Shown here one piece after another: positions 45,007 through 53,483 of a stretch of 64,000 bases of DNA; positions within the stretch are counted from its first letter, which is position 1, and the number at the start of each line of letters is the position of its first letter. Under the pieces are notes generated by a model. That model had not been told where the DNA came from, ran no database searches, and saw only the letters and a list, made by a program, of their open reading frames with translations. The DNA is taken from NCBI GenBank assembly GCA_965212025.1, contig OZ243039.1, positions 1,854,572 through 1,918,571 on the forward strand, in the 5' to 3' direction. This stretch comes from G965212025 sp965212025 (GTDB taxonomy: Bacteria > Pseudomonadota > Gammaproteobacteria > Poriferisulfidales > Oxydemutatoraceae). Both the position numbers and the translations under genes were made by a program.

Positions 45007-45507
45007 TTACCAGCGATAATGAGAGAAAGCCCGATTGGCTTCAGCCATTTTCAGGGTATCAAAGCGGCGTTTCACGGCCGCCCCACGCAGATGAGTGGCA
45101 TCATAAATCTCGGCCGCCAATTTCACGGCCATCGGTGCCGGTGACCGTTTGCGTGCAGCGTCAATCAGCCAACGCATCGCCAACGTTATTTGGCGGGCCG
45201 GTCGCACTTCGGTCGGCACCTGATACGTAGCACCACCGACACGCCGGGATTTGACTTCAACTTTCGGCTTGATGTTTTCCAGTGCCTTCTTGAACAAGTC
45301 CACAACCCCTTCATTTCCACCTTCTTTCATGTCAGTTTCCCGATATTTTTCTGCAACCTGTTGAAAAGCTCCATAAACAATTTTCTCGGCAGTGGTTTTT
45401 TTTCCACACTTCATAACGGTGCTAATGAACATGGCCACCGTCCGATCCCGATATTTCGGGTCAACAGTTCCCTTGTTCTTTTTCTTGTCTTTGATTTCGT
45501 GTAGCAC
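45007..45507 (-). CDS. rpsG: 30S ribosomal protein S7, divergent N-terminus
   Basis: 16S rRNA 3'-domain assembly protein at the E site, 166 residues (most proteobacterial S7 are near 156). The core (KVEVKSRRVGGATYQVP, LAMRWLIDAARKR, MAEANRAFSHYRW) is canonical. The N-terminus MLHEIKDKKKNKGTVDPKY lacks the usual PRRR opening, and about nine extra residues (ETDMKEGGNEG region) sit before DLFKKALENIKP. The GTG start has no good ribosome-binding site; it lies 9 nt after the rpsL stop in the same frame, so no longer start is possible. Confidence 0.95.
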   Translation of the reverse strand: MLHEIKDKKKNKGTVDPKYRDRTVAMFISTVMKCGKKTTAEKIVYGAFQQVAEKYRETDMKEGGNEGVVDLFKKALENIKPKVEVKSRRVGGATYQVPTEVRPARQITLAMRWLIDAARKRSPAPMAVKLAAEIYDATHLRGAAVKRRFDTLKMAEANRAFSHYRW

Positions 45508-45516
45508 GGAAATAAA

Positions 45517-45894
45517 TCAGTGTTTCTTTGGCTTCTTGGTGCCGTACTTGGAACGACCTTTCCGTCGGTCTGCGACGCCAGTGGCATCCAGAATCCCGCG
45601 CACGGTGTGATAACGGACACCTGGCAAATCCTTGACGCGCCCACCACGAATCAGAACCACTGAGTGTTCCTGCAAGTTGTGTCCTTCACCACCAATATAA
45701 GTCGTGACTTCAAAACCGTTCGTCAGCCGCACTCTCGCCACTTTGCGAAGAGCGGAGTTCGGCTTTTTTGGCGTCGTGGTGTACACGCGCATGCAGACAC
45801 CTCGCTTTTGTGGGCACTGTTCCAATGCCGGCACGTTGCTCTTTGCCACTTTGCGCCGGCGCGGCTTGCGCACCAGTTGGTTAGTTGTTGCCAC
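45517..45894 (-). CDS. rpsL: 30S ribosomal protein S12
   Basis: Decoding-centre protein, 125 residues (E. coli 124). TTTPKKPNSALRKVARVRL and GGRVKDLPGVRYH carry the lysines (K43 and K88 in E. coli numbering) in their wild-type, streptomycin-sensitive form. The GTG at 45894 lies 6 nt after GGAGG and gives (M)ATTNQLVRKPR, the family N-terminus; an ATG one codon earlier is only 3 nt from the site. First gene of the 32-gene run. Confidence 0.97.
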   Translation of the reverse strand: MATTNQLVRKPRRRKVAKSNVPALEQCPQKRGVCMRVYTTTPKKPNSALRKVARVRLTNGFEVTTYIGGEGHNLQEHSVVLIRGGRVKDLPGVRYHTVRGILDATGVADRRKGRSKYGTKKPKKH

Positions 45895-45900
45895 CATCAA

Positions 45901-45905
45901 CCTCC
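45901..45905 (-). promoter_or_regulatory. Ribosome-binding site selecting the rpsL GTG start
   Basis: GGAGG on the minus strand, 6 nt before GTG and 3 nt before an alternative ATG. The spacing favours GTG. Confidence 0.7.
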
Positions 45906-45986
45906 GACACAAGGCCGGTTAAAAATAAAAAATTACGGAGCCAAAGCCAAAACTGCGATTGACAGCCCCCCTACGGCGAGGTGCCT

Positions 45987-46015
45987 ATTATAAGTACCGC
46001 CATTGGCGCTTGCAA
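45987..46015 (-). promoter_or_regulatory. Main promoter of the ribosomal superoperon
   Basis: On the minus strand TTGCAA (46015-46010), a 17-bp spacer and a perfect TATAAT (45992-45987). Transcription would start near 45980, giving a leader of about 85 nt before rpsL. It is the only strong promoter I can see ahead of the 32 genes. Confidence 0.8.
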
Positions 46016-46087
46016 GACTTTTCAGCACGAGTCCGGCCTATAAAACCTCCGTTCGCCCGTCCCAAGCAAGGCTGAGCTCCTGACTTT

Positions 46088-47239
46088 TCATTCATTCGCC
46101 CGCCAGTGCAAGAGTTCTGCAACCAGCCCGCAAAGAGACGTAATGGCGTCTTGACCCTCAAATTGCTTGACGATTTCTCCTAGATCTGTACGCATCTGGT
46201 GTGCCACTTTTTCATTTTTCAAAATATCCAGGGCTACGGTCGAAATCTTCTCAGGCACGGCGTCCTTTTGCACAAATTCAGGAACAATGCCCTTCCCCGC
46301 CATGATGTTTGGCATAGAAATATGGGACGTCAGAATCATCCGCTTAAGAAGAAAATAAGTAAAACCCTGCACCTTATAAATGACGACCATGGGTGTTTTG
46401 CATAAGGCGAGTTCTACGGTCGCCGTGCCAGAAGCAGTGATCGCCAGGTCAGCCTGTTTCATCAACGGGTACAGAGGCCCTTCACGCACTTCACCTGTGA
46501 GCCCAGCCTCGTCCAACTTCTGTTGAACACCATGAGCCTCAATACCAGGAGCCAAAATGGTTGTGAAATGCACCCTCAGCCCGGAATTGCGGATGGCTTT
46601 GGCCGTCTCGCAAAGAATCGGCAGATGTTGCGCTATCTCACCGGCGCGGCTTCCCGGCATCAAAAGTATTGAGCTTTCACCTGCGCGCGAGTTACCCTCG
46701 GGGTTTGCCTCAGCAATGGTTTTTGCCAGAGGATGCCCGACAAAACGGCAGGGAACCCCGGCATCCTGATAAAGAGACTCCTCAAAAGGGAAAATGACGG
46801 CCATCATGTCGACGCAGGATGCGATCTTTTTAAGCCGCCGGGGTCGCCATGCCCAAATTTGCGGGCTGATGAAAAACAGCACCTTCACCCCCATGGCGCG
46901 CGCTTTGGCCGCCAGTTTCAAATTGAAATCCGGAAAATCGGCGAGAATCAACAAGTCAATATTGCCCTTCATCTCGGCGTGTAATTTGTTAAATTTGTGA
47001 CGCAAGCTTCTGTAGACTTTTCCCACTTCAGAAATACCGACCACGCTGGTCTCCGTGCAGTCTGCCAGCAGCCTGACTCCTGCCCTGCGCATTTGCGCCC
47101 CGCCCATGCCTGAGAACTCGTAGCAATCGGATCGCCGTTTCAATGCGCTCACCAATTCGCCCAGATACGCATCACTCGACACCTCACCTGCAACCAGCAT
47201 CAACTTGCGCGTGGGCGGCAAAGGGTCTGCGGCGTTCAA
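46088..47239 (-). CDS. lpxB: Lipid-A-disaccharide synthase LpxB
   Basis: Glycosyltransferase that joins UDP-diacylglucosamine and lipid X; 383 residues (E. coli 382). Motifs: the ADFPDFN catalytic-Asp region, SPQIWAWRPRRLKKI, GHPL, LMPGSRAGEI and SGTATVELAL. The usual AGE-SGD box reads AGEVSSD, a Gly-to-Ser change. The start is TTG, overlapping the aminotransferase stop. It is apart from lpxD-fabZ-lpxA, its usual partners, and sits directly upstream of the ribosomal promoter. Confidence 0.93.
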   Translation of the reverse strand: MNAADPLPPTRKLMLVAGEVSSDAYLGELVSALKRRSDCYEFSGMGGAQMRRAGVRLLADCTETSVVGISEVGKVYRSLRHKFNKLHAEMKGNIDLLILADFPDFNLKLAAKARAMGVKVLFFISPQIWAWRPRRLKKIASCVDMMAVIFPFEESLYQDAGVPCRFVGHPLAKTIAEANPEGNSRAGESSILLMPGSRAGEIAQHLPILCETAKAIRNSGLRVHFTTILAPGIEAHGVQQKLDEAGLTGEVREGPLYPLMKQADLAITASGTATVELALCKTPMVVIYKVQGFTYFLLKRMILTSHISMPNIMAGKGIVPEFVQKDAVPEKISTVALDILKNEKVAHQMRTDLGEIVKQFEGQDAITSLCGLVAELLHWRANE

Positions 47240-48348
47240 TCCGCTACCACTTTTTGTATGACTTCGGCAATTCGCTCGATATCCTGCCTTTCAAGCTCCG
47301 GATAAATCGGGAGCGACAGGCAGCTTCTGGACAGCTTCCGTGACTGAAAACAGGATCCGACAACCCGTGTTTTCTCCGACAAAGAGGGTTGTTCGTGCAT
47401 GGCCAGTGGGTAATAAACAGAACTGCCAATTCCCTGCTTCCGTAAGGCACCGGCAATGGCGTCCCGCTTGTCAGAAAGAATCGTGAACTGGTTGTAGACG
47501 TGGAGGGCTTCAGGTGCGTTGGCTGGCAAACGCAGGGAATCTTCATTGCCCAGAAATTCTGAATAGCACACAGCAAGCTCTATCCTGAGTTGATTTTGGG
47601 CTTCAACATGGCGCAACTTGACGCGCAGAATCGCCGCTTGTATCTCATCAAGGCGGCTGTTGTAACCCACCATCTGGTGCACGTGTCTGCCATCGCACCC
47701 GTGATTCCGCAACAAACGAATCTTTTCGATCATGTCGGAGTCATGGGTCGTCACCATGCCTCCATCCCCACAGCCTCCCAGGTTTTTTGTCGGGAAAAAA
47801 CTGTGGCAGCCGACATGCCCGATACTGCCCACCTTCCTCCCCTGGGACTCTGCGCCGAATGCCTGGGCGCAATCTTCGATCAGCTTTAACCCTGCTCCAT
47901 CCGCGATTTCCATCAACTGACCCATATCTGCCGCCTGCCCGAAAAGATGAATTGCAATGATGGCCTTGGTGCGTTCGGTGAGTGCCTCGCCAACAACAGC
48001 GGGGTCAATTGCAAAATTGTGCGGGCGCACATCGCAAAGCACGGGTGTGGCACCGGTATAAATCACCGCCTCAACAGGGGCAATAAACCCAAAGTCCGGA
48101 ACGATCACTTCATCACCAGGCCCGATGTCCAGGGCGCGCATCGCCAGAAACAAGGCAGACGTGCCCGATGCACACCCCAAAGCATGCGGCACCTGGAGAT
48201 ACTCGGCGACTTCGCTTTCAAAGTGACGGAGCTGAGTCCCAAGAATAAACTTGCCGCTATCGAATACTTTCCGCAAACCCTCCTGTATCGGCTTCTCCAA
48301 ACGCCGATGTTGGGTTTTCAGACAAAAAAATGGAATTTCAGACTTCAC
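47236..48348 (-). CDS. DegT/DnrJ/EryC1 family aminotransferase
   Basis: PLP-dependent sugar aminotransferase-like enzyme, 370 residues. The internal aldimine Lys is in SFFPTKNLGGCGDGGMV, with the GCASGTSALFLAM phosphate-binding loop and LIEDCAQAFGA. Such enzymes transaminate nucleotide-linked keto-sugars for O-antigen or other surface glycans; the substrate is not readable. The GTG at 48348, 9 nt after GGGAG, is preferred over a TTG at 48390 that overlaps the gene behind. It is coupled to lpxB by a 4-bp overlap. No other sugar-nucleotide gene is nearby. Confidence 0.9.
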   Translation of the reverse strand: MKSEIPFFCLKTQHRRLEKPIQEGLRKVFDSGKFILGTQLRHFESEVAEYLQVPHALGCASGTSALFLAMRALDIGPGDEVIVPDFGFIAPVEAVIYTGATPVLCDVRPHNFAIDPAVVGEALTERTKAIIAIHLFGQAADMGQLMEIADGAGLKLIEDCAQAFGAESQGRKVGSIGHVGCHSFFPTKNLGGCGDGGMVTTHDSDMIEKIRLLRNHGCDGRHVHQMVGYNSRLDEIQAAILRVKLRHVEAQNQLRIELAVCYSEFLGNEDSLRLPANAPEALHVYNQFTILSDKRDAIAGALRKQGIGSSVYYPLAMHEQPSLSEKTRVVGSCFQSRKLSRSCLSLPIYPELERQDIERIAEVIQKVVAD

Positions 48349-48386
48349 CAAATCAAGCTCCCGATTGATCGCACCACGCAAAGAAG

Positions 48387-48911
48387 TCAATGAAACTTAG
48401 ACAACGGTTCTGGAAAAAGCGCGCTACTTCTCCCTGCCAAATAGTAAAACTCCAACCCGAGCCATTCGTGAAGCGCCAAGGCCAACATACGAAGTTTGTC
48501 AAATTCCGGGGGTCCGAGACGCAAGCTCACATCCTCGCCAGTGTGATAGTCCACGGGCACCGGGACTACCTTCCAGCCAACTTTTCGAAACGCGCCGACA
48601 CTGCGTGGAACATGATACGCAGAGGTCAACAGCAACCAATTTTCGCTCGGCAGAGGCTCCACCAAGCGGTAGGTGTAAACCGCATTTCCCCACGTGTTTA
48701 CGGCCTGATTTTCATGGCGCACCCGTTCCACCAAGCCAAAAGCAGAAAAAAATGCGCGAGCGGCATCGGCCTCACTCGCCCCACTGTATCCCCACGCAGC
48801 AGAATAACCGCTGAACACGATTTCCAGGTCGGGATATTTTTTTGCCAGCAACAAGGTCTCCGTCAAGCGTTCAGCGGCACTGTTCATTTGTACGGCGCCA
48901 TGATGGGCACT
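48387..48911 (-). pseudogene. YdcF/ElyC-like protein, C-terminal part (after frameshift)
   Basis: Continuation of the broken gene that begins at 49221. In this frame, SAHHGAVQMNSAAERLTE resumes the DUF218 (YdcF/ElyC) domain exactly where the upstream frame leaves it, with the later TSAYHVPRSVGAFRK motif intact. Removing one base near 48912 would restore a single protein of about 277 residues. Both halves are otherwise well preserved, which points to a recent lesion or a sequencing error. Confidence 0.8.
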
Positions 48912-49221
48912 CAAGTTCTTCCTTGATGGCACCGCCCGGCACGATGATACCTTTAATACCATCGCCTTTCGCACCCGGCTCAGGGTATGACGCATATTTG
49001 GGGAAGCGATGTTCCAGGGGATACAAAATCATTTGGTCAATATTCGTGAACAGAACCAGCAGCAACGAGACGAGTGCCAAAGAAAGCAGCCGTCTTCCCA
49101 GACGAAAAAATCTGCCCCACAACAAGACCCAGCCGATAACAAATAATGCCTGCAGCAAGCTGGCAGGATGGAGAAAGAACCAGAAAACTTTGGCCATGGC
49201 AAAAAATGGCCCGCTTTCCAT
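48871..49221 (-). pseudogene. YdcF/ElyC-like protein, N-terminal part (frameshifted)
   Basis: The first part of an inner-membrane DUF218 protein. Two hydrophobic helices (about residues 15-33 and 42-60) are followed by GIIVPGGAIKEEL, the start of the DUF218 domain; after GAIKEELE the frame runs into unrelated residues and stops at 48871. The ATG shares one base with the mutM stop (TGATG). ElyC-type proteins take part in envelope homeostasis and lipid-carrier metabolism; here the function is probably lost or phase-dependent. Confidence 0.78.
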
Positions 49222-50036
49222 CAGCGCTGACAATAAACACAATAAAAAGTGCTGCGCGCTGACACACAGCGACGCTTCAACGTTTTGCCGCATTGCACGC
49301 ATGGCTCGCCTGCCCGCGCGTACACTCGCAGTTGCCTTTGGAAATAACCGGGTTCGCTGTTTTCGCGAACAAAGTCACGCAGGCTGGTTCCTCCGGCGCG
49401 CAACGCCTGGGTTAAAACTTCCCGTATGGCTTCGACCAACCGTACGTATCGCTTCCGGGAAATTTTCCCGGCTTGGCGCAAAGGATGAACGCCACCCGCA
49501 AAAAGCGCTTCGTTGGCGTAAATGTTGCCGACTCCAGCCACCGTGCGCGCATCCATCAAGAAGTTTTTGACGCATGTTTTCCTTCCTTTGGATTTCTCGT
49601 ACAAATAATCACCATGGAACTGGTCGCTGAGTGGCTCCGGTCCCAGCATTATCAACAGCTCGTGCTCCAGAGGATCTGTTGTGATCCAAAGAATCAGGCC
49701 GAACCTTCGGACATCGCGAAACCGCAACAAGGTTCCGCTCTCAAACACCCAATCAACATGATCGTGTGCGGTGGGTGGCGTTCCGACTTTCAGAACGCGC
49801 AAGCTTCCGCTCATGCCAAGATGCAGCAGCAGCGTCCCCCGCTCACAATCAAAGAGCAAATACTTCCCTCTGCGGCGAATCGCGTGAATGTGGTTGTTTT
49901 CCAGTTCTGTGGCCATGCTGCGAGTAATGGCCTGGCGCAAATCCCGGCGGCGCACGACAACCCTGGAAATACACCTGCCCACCACGTGAGGGATCAACCC
50001 GCAACGCGTCACTTCCACTTCTGGTAATTCAGGCAC
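49221..50036 (-). CDS. mutM: Formamidopyrimidine-DNA glycosylase MutM
   Basis: Base-excision repair enzyme that removes 8-oxoguanine and nicks the DNA; 271 residues (E. coli 269). The N-terminal PELPEVE provides the catalytic Pro1 and Glu2; LLLHLGMSG and GVGNIYANEALF are canonical; the C-terminal zinc finger is CVQCG...FYCVYCQR. The start is GTG. It is followed by the frameshifted YdcF gene with a 1-bp overlap. Confidence 0.95.
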   Translation of the reverse strand: MPELPEVEVTRCGLIPHVVGRCISRVVVRRRDLRQAITRSMATELENNHIHAIRRRGKYLLFDCERGTLLLHLGMSGSLRVLKVGTPPTAHDHVDWVFESGTLLRFRDVRRFGLILWITTDPLEHELLIMLGPEPLSDQFHGDYLYEKSKGRKTCVKNFLMDARTVAGVGNIYANEALFAGGVHPLRQAGKISRKRYVRLVEAIREVLTQALRAGGTSLRDFVRENSEPGYFQRQLRVYARAGEPCVQCGKTLKRRCVSARSTFYCVYCQR

Positions 50037-50095
50037 CAGACAAATAACCGCTGCTCACTCTATCCCGATTCCTAACCGCGACAGACACAGAGGTT

Positions 50096-51127
50096 CTAGC
50101 AGTGGAGTGTTTCAATTTCCACAGTGAGCTCGGGTCGACAAATATCCCCTTTCAGCATGAGCAATACTTCCTGATTTTTACAGAAGGAAGTCAGGTACTC
50201 ACGCGCTTTTTCGCTGTTGGCCGGGTTTGACAAATAGACTTTGAGGAAACGGCACCTCATGGAGTGTTTTCCGATCTTTGAGCACATCCAACCGCGCTCC
50301 AGGACTTCAAGATTTTTCCGGATTTCACGTAGCTCACCGACCAGGTTCCCGGCGCTACGAGACTCATGCCCAGCGATGCTGGCGGTTCCGGACACAAAGG
50401 CCGTGATGTTATCCCGCCAAGGCTGAATAACGGCACGCGCAAACAAAGGTCTTTCTGATTCGGCGTAAATGGGGTAATTCCACGGCCGTGTTTGCCTCAC
50501 GTTATCGACCAGTCGCCCGGCAGTTTTTGCCGCCAGAAAATGAAAAGCACAGTGAGATGCCTCCGTTCCAATGACGGTTGCCGCGCACAGCATGCGTCCT
50601 TTCCCTGATCTTCGAGCCACACGCAACCTGCCATTGCAAAACTCCTGGTAAACGGAAAGACCTGCCTTGCGCCGATGAATGTCCGGCAAATAATGCCAGG
50701 TTCTCACCAGCGTCGGGTAGCCCGCGTTCTCAATCGTGAGCAGAATTTTCCGATACGCGTCTTCAACTCTGCCAGCGATACCCCCCGTCGTTTCCAGATA
50801 ACACCAGCCAAAAAGCAAGTCGTCATTAGCCGCAAAAAAAATATCGCCGCTTTTCTCGCGTACAACCCTTGTGTCGCTATACCAGGTCTCTCGCCTGAAC
50901 CTTCCAATCGCCGGGACACCTGTCTGGACACAGGAATGACTATTCAGCATGCCCATATTCGCTTCAAAAGCGATTTCAACCAGCATCTGTTCTGAAGGTT
51001 TTTGAGGGTTTTCAGAAAAACAGACACGGCAGCCGCCGACCCTGTTAGCTACGTTGCCAGGCGAAGTTGGCACTCTTACTGTGTTGTTGATCTGCTTTGC
51101 CACCTTAGCCCACCACGGCCTTTCCAT
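50096..51127 (-). CDS. Chorismatase-like protein (FkbO/Hyg5/XanB2 family)
   Basis: Protein of 343 residues that matches the pattern of the FkbO/Hyg5 chorismatase family (YjgF-like folds): GYPTLVRTWHYLPDI, GLSVYQEFCNGR, ARAVIQPW and SGTASIAGHES with a preceding NVRQTRPWNYP segment. Family members split chorismate to 3- or 4-hydroxybenzoate or a dihydroxy product; XanB2 feeds ubiquinone and pigments. A ubiquinone role is my inference. Catalytic residues cannot be assigned without alignment, and some family positions look altered (NVRQTR for ENPRQ). ATG 51127 is chosen over a TTG four codons earlier. It stands alone. Confidence 0.72.
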   Translation of the reverse strand: MERPWWAKVAKQINNTVRVPTSPGNVANRVGGCRVCFSENPQKPSEQMLVEIAFEANMGMLNSHSCVQTGVPAIGRFRRETWYSDTRVVREKSGDIFFAANDDLLFGWCYLETTGGIAGRVEDAYRKILLTIENAGYPTLVRTWHYLPDIHRRKAGLSVYQEFCNGRLRVARRSGKGRMLCAATVIGTEASHCAFHFLAAKTAGRLVDNVRQTRPWNYPIYAESERPLFARAVIQPWRDNITAFVSGTASIAGHESRSAGNLVGELREIRKNLEVLERGWMCSKIGKHSMRCRFLKVYLSNPANSEKAREYLTSFCKNQEVLLMLKGDICRPELTVEIETLHC

Positions 51128-51153
51128 TCCGAAATCCAAACTGAAGCGGGGGT

Positions 51154-51159
51154 ATTATA
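51154..51159 (-). promoter_or_regulatory. Possible -10 box of the chorismatase-like gene
   Basis: A perfect TATAAT on the minus strand, about 27 bp before the ATG at 51127. No good -35 box at 16-18 bp upstream, so the call is weak. Confidence 0.35.
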
Positions 51160-51406
51160 AGTTGGTGGACTGTGGAAAAACGCAGTGCTCAAAGAAACAA
51201 GAAACCGGATCTTGCAGCCGTTTCGCAAAGCACCGGGTGAACCCGTCAGGCAGAACCCGATGGCTGCTCATTCATCTTCTGTATGTTCCCCACTTTTTCT
51301 GCCCCGGGAAAAACAGCTATTCCCAAATGAGGCAGAGCGAAGCGGATCACTCTGGTCGTTCGGCTACTTGTCTGGATAGAATAGCGTGATATGACAGGGA
51401 ACACAG

Positions 51407-53395
51407 TTGCCAAAAAAATCGGAAAATAAAAGCGTCCTGAACTGCGTCGGTGTAGACACAGGTGGCACCTTCACCGACCTCGTCGCTTGCATCAATGGGA
51501 AGCTACAGGTCGGCAAGCAGCTTTCCACCCCGCACGCACCTGAGAATGCGATTATTGCCGGTCTGAAGGCGTTCGGCATCCAGGAAGAGGAACCATTCCT
51601 GCTCATACACGGAACGACGGTCGGCACCAACGCCGTGCTGGAAAACAAAGGTGTGAAAACCGCTTATATCTGCAACCACGGCTTCGCAGACTTGCTCACC
51701 ATCGGGCGCCAGAATCGCGACAGACTTTATGAGCTGGCTCCAGAACATGAGCCACCCCCGGTTCCCCCGGAACTGTGCATTGAAAGCGGTGGCCGCCTGA
51801 CCGCGGACGGATCCATGTTGGAACCTCTGAAAGCAGCAGATTTAACAGCGCTAAAAAACAGAATTCGAAAGCTTAAGCCAGAAGCGGTCGCAATCAATAT
51901 GCTGTTTTCATTTCTGCGTCCCGACGTGGAAAAAGTGTTGGCAAAAGAACTGGAAGAAGACTGTTACGTGACTTGCTCTGCGGACGTACTCGCCGAACGT
52001 GGAGAATACGAACGCGGCATCGCCACTTGGTTAAACAGTTACGTGGGGCCCATTATGGGGCGCTACCTAAAACATCTACAGTCACTACTGCCTCAAGCCA
52101 ACCTGCGCGTCATGCAGAGCAGCGGGAAAACCACCTCCGCGCAGGCAGCGTCCAGACTTCCCGTTCACCTTTTGCTGTCTGGCCCTGCGGGTGGCGCCAT
52201 GGCTGCCAGACACCTGGGCAAGCAAGCCGGACAGAAGCAAGTGCTCAGTTTTGATATGGGTGGGACTTCAACCGATGTGGCACTGGTGGAAAGCGACTGC
52301 CTGCGTTTAAGCAACGAAGGGCAGATTGGCAAATACCCTCTTGCCATACCCATGATCGACATACGAACCGTAGGAGCCGGGGGCGGCTCTATTGCTTTCA
52401 TCGACAAAGGTGGCTTGCTACGCACCGGCCCGCAATCGGCCGGAGCGGATCCGGGACCCGCCTGCTATGGAAAGGGAGGAAAGCTGCCCACAGTCACCGA
52501 TGCCAATTTAATTCTTGGCAGGCTGCCTGAAACCTTGGGGAAGCAGTTGCGGTTGTCACTCCCCGCAGCAAAAAGAGCGTTAGCACCTATTGCGCAAGTG
52601 CTCAACAAAACCATCTTTGACTGCGCAATGGGCGTGATTGACGTTGTCAACGAGCAAATGATTCAGACCCTGCGGCTCATAGCGACGCAACAAGAAAGAG
52701 CGATCGCGACTTTGATGATGGCAGGTTTCGGAGCAACCGGAGGGACGCACGCTTGCGCTTTGGCAGAAGGCCTGAAAATTGAATCGGTCATTATCCCAGC
52801 GTACGCCGGGGTATTTTCTGCTTATGGCATGCTGCTTTCCCCCCAAGGCCTGCGTAAAACACGCAGCCTGTGTGTGCCATTTGAAAAGCTGTCTGAACAA
52901 CGCTTTCAAGAAGTTTTCGCAAGCTTGAAGCATTCGGCAGAACAGGAGATGCGTTCGCAAGGTATCCCGGAAATGCGCTTTCGCAAGCTCGTCGACTTGC
53001 GCTACCTTGGCCAGTCCCACGCCTTGGAGCTGGAGCACCAGCCCTTGGCTACGCTGGCGGAAAAATTCCAGGAGCAACACCAGAAGCAGAGAGGCTACCG
53101 CCTTGAAACGCCTGTAGAAGTTGTCACGGCAAAAGTTGAGGCCTTCGCGCCAGCCGCCCTGAATGCAGCCACACCCTGCCGTTGGTGGAAGAAACACCGT
53201 GCCGTTCAGGAAAAAACGTGTACCGGCATCCCGATCCATTCCCGTGATGCCCTGCCCCGAAATCAGCCTGTTGCCGGACCTGCATTGGTCATTGATGATG
53301 TTTCAACAACCTGGGTCAGCGAGAATTGGGAAGCCAGGACAGACGAACAGGCAAATCTGCACCTTTCCAAAATAAACAGAGCCAGAAGCACCTAA
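51407..53395 (+). CDS. Hydantoinase/oxoprolinase subunit A
   Basis: ATP-dependent ring-opening enzyme subunit of the HyuA type, 662 residues. N-terminal VGVDTGGTFTDLV (ASKHA-like fold), then LLSGPAGGAMAARHLG, SFDMGGTSTDVALVE and DPGPACYGKGG; the C-terminal part matches the shorter HyuA form. Substrates in the family include hydantoins, 5-oxoproline, N-methylhydantoin and acetone. The B subunit normally follows directly but is absent here. The TTG start lies 6 nt after AGGGA (51396-51400), with an in-frame stop just upstream, so the start is firm. Confidence 0.9.
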   Translation: MPKKSENKSVLNCVGVDTGGTFTDLVACINGKLQVGKQLSTPHAPENAIIAGLKAFGIQEEEPFLLIHGTTVGTNAVLENKGVKTAYICNHGFADLLTIGRQNRDRLYELAPEHEPPPVPPELCIESGGRLTADGSMLEPLKAADLTALKNRIRKLKPEAVAINMLFSFLRPDVEKVLAKELEEDCYVTCSADVLAERGEYERGIATWLNSYVGPIMGRYLKHLQSLLPQANLRVMQSSGKTTSAQAASRLPVHLLLSGPAGGAMAARHLGKQAGQKQVLSFDMGGTSTDVALVESDCLRLSNEGQIGKYPLAIPMIDIRTVGAGGGSIAFIDKGGLLRTGPQSAGADPGPACYGKGGKLPTVTDANLILGRLPETLGKQLRLSLPAAKRALAPIAQVLNKTIFDCAMGVIDVVNEQMIQTLRLIATQQERAIATLMMAGFGATGGTHACALAEGLKIESVIIPAYAGVFSAYGMLLSPQGLRKTRSLCVPFEKLSEQRFQEVFASLKHSAEQEMRSQGIPEMRFRKLVDLRYLGQSHALELEHQPLATLAEKFQEQHQKQRGYRLETPVEVVTAKVEAFAPAALNAATPCRWWKKHRAVQEKTCTGIPIHSRDALPRNQPVAGPALVIDDVSTTWVSENWEARTDEQANLHLSKINRARST

Positions 53396-53483
53396 GCAAC
53401 GTTCCGACACCACCTTCAAACGCGCGACCCGAGGATATCGTTCCGAGGCGGCTGGGCAACCGCACTACCCTGCCACGGTGTCG

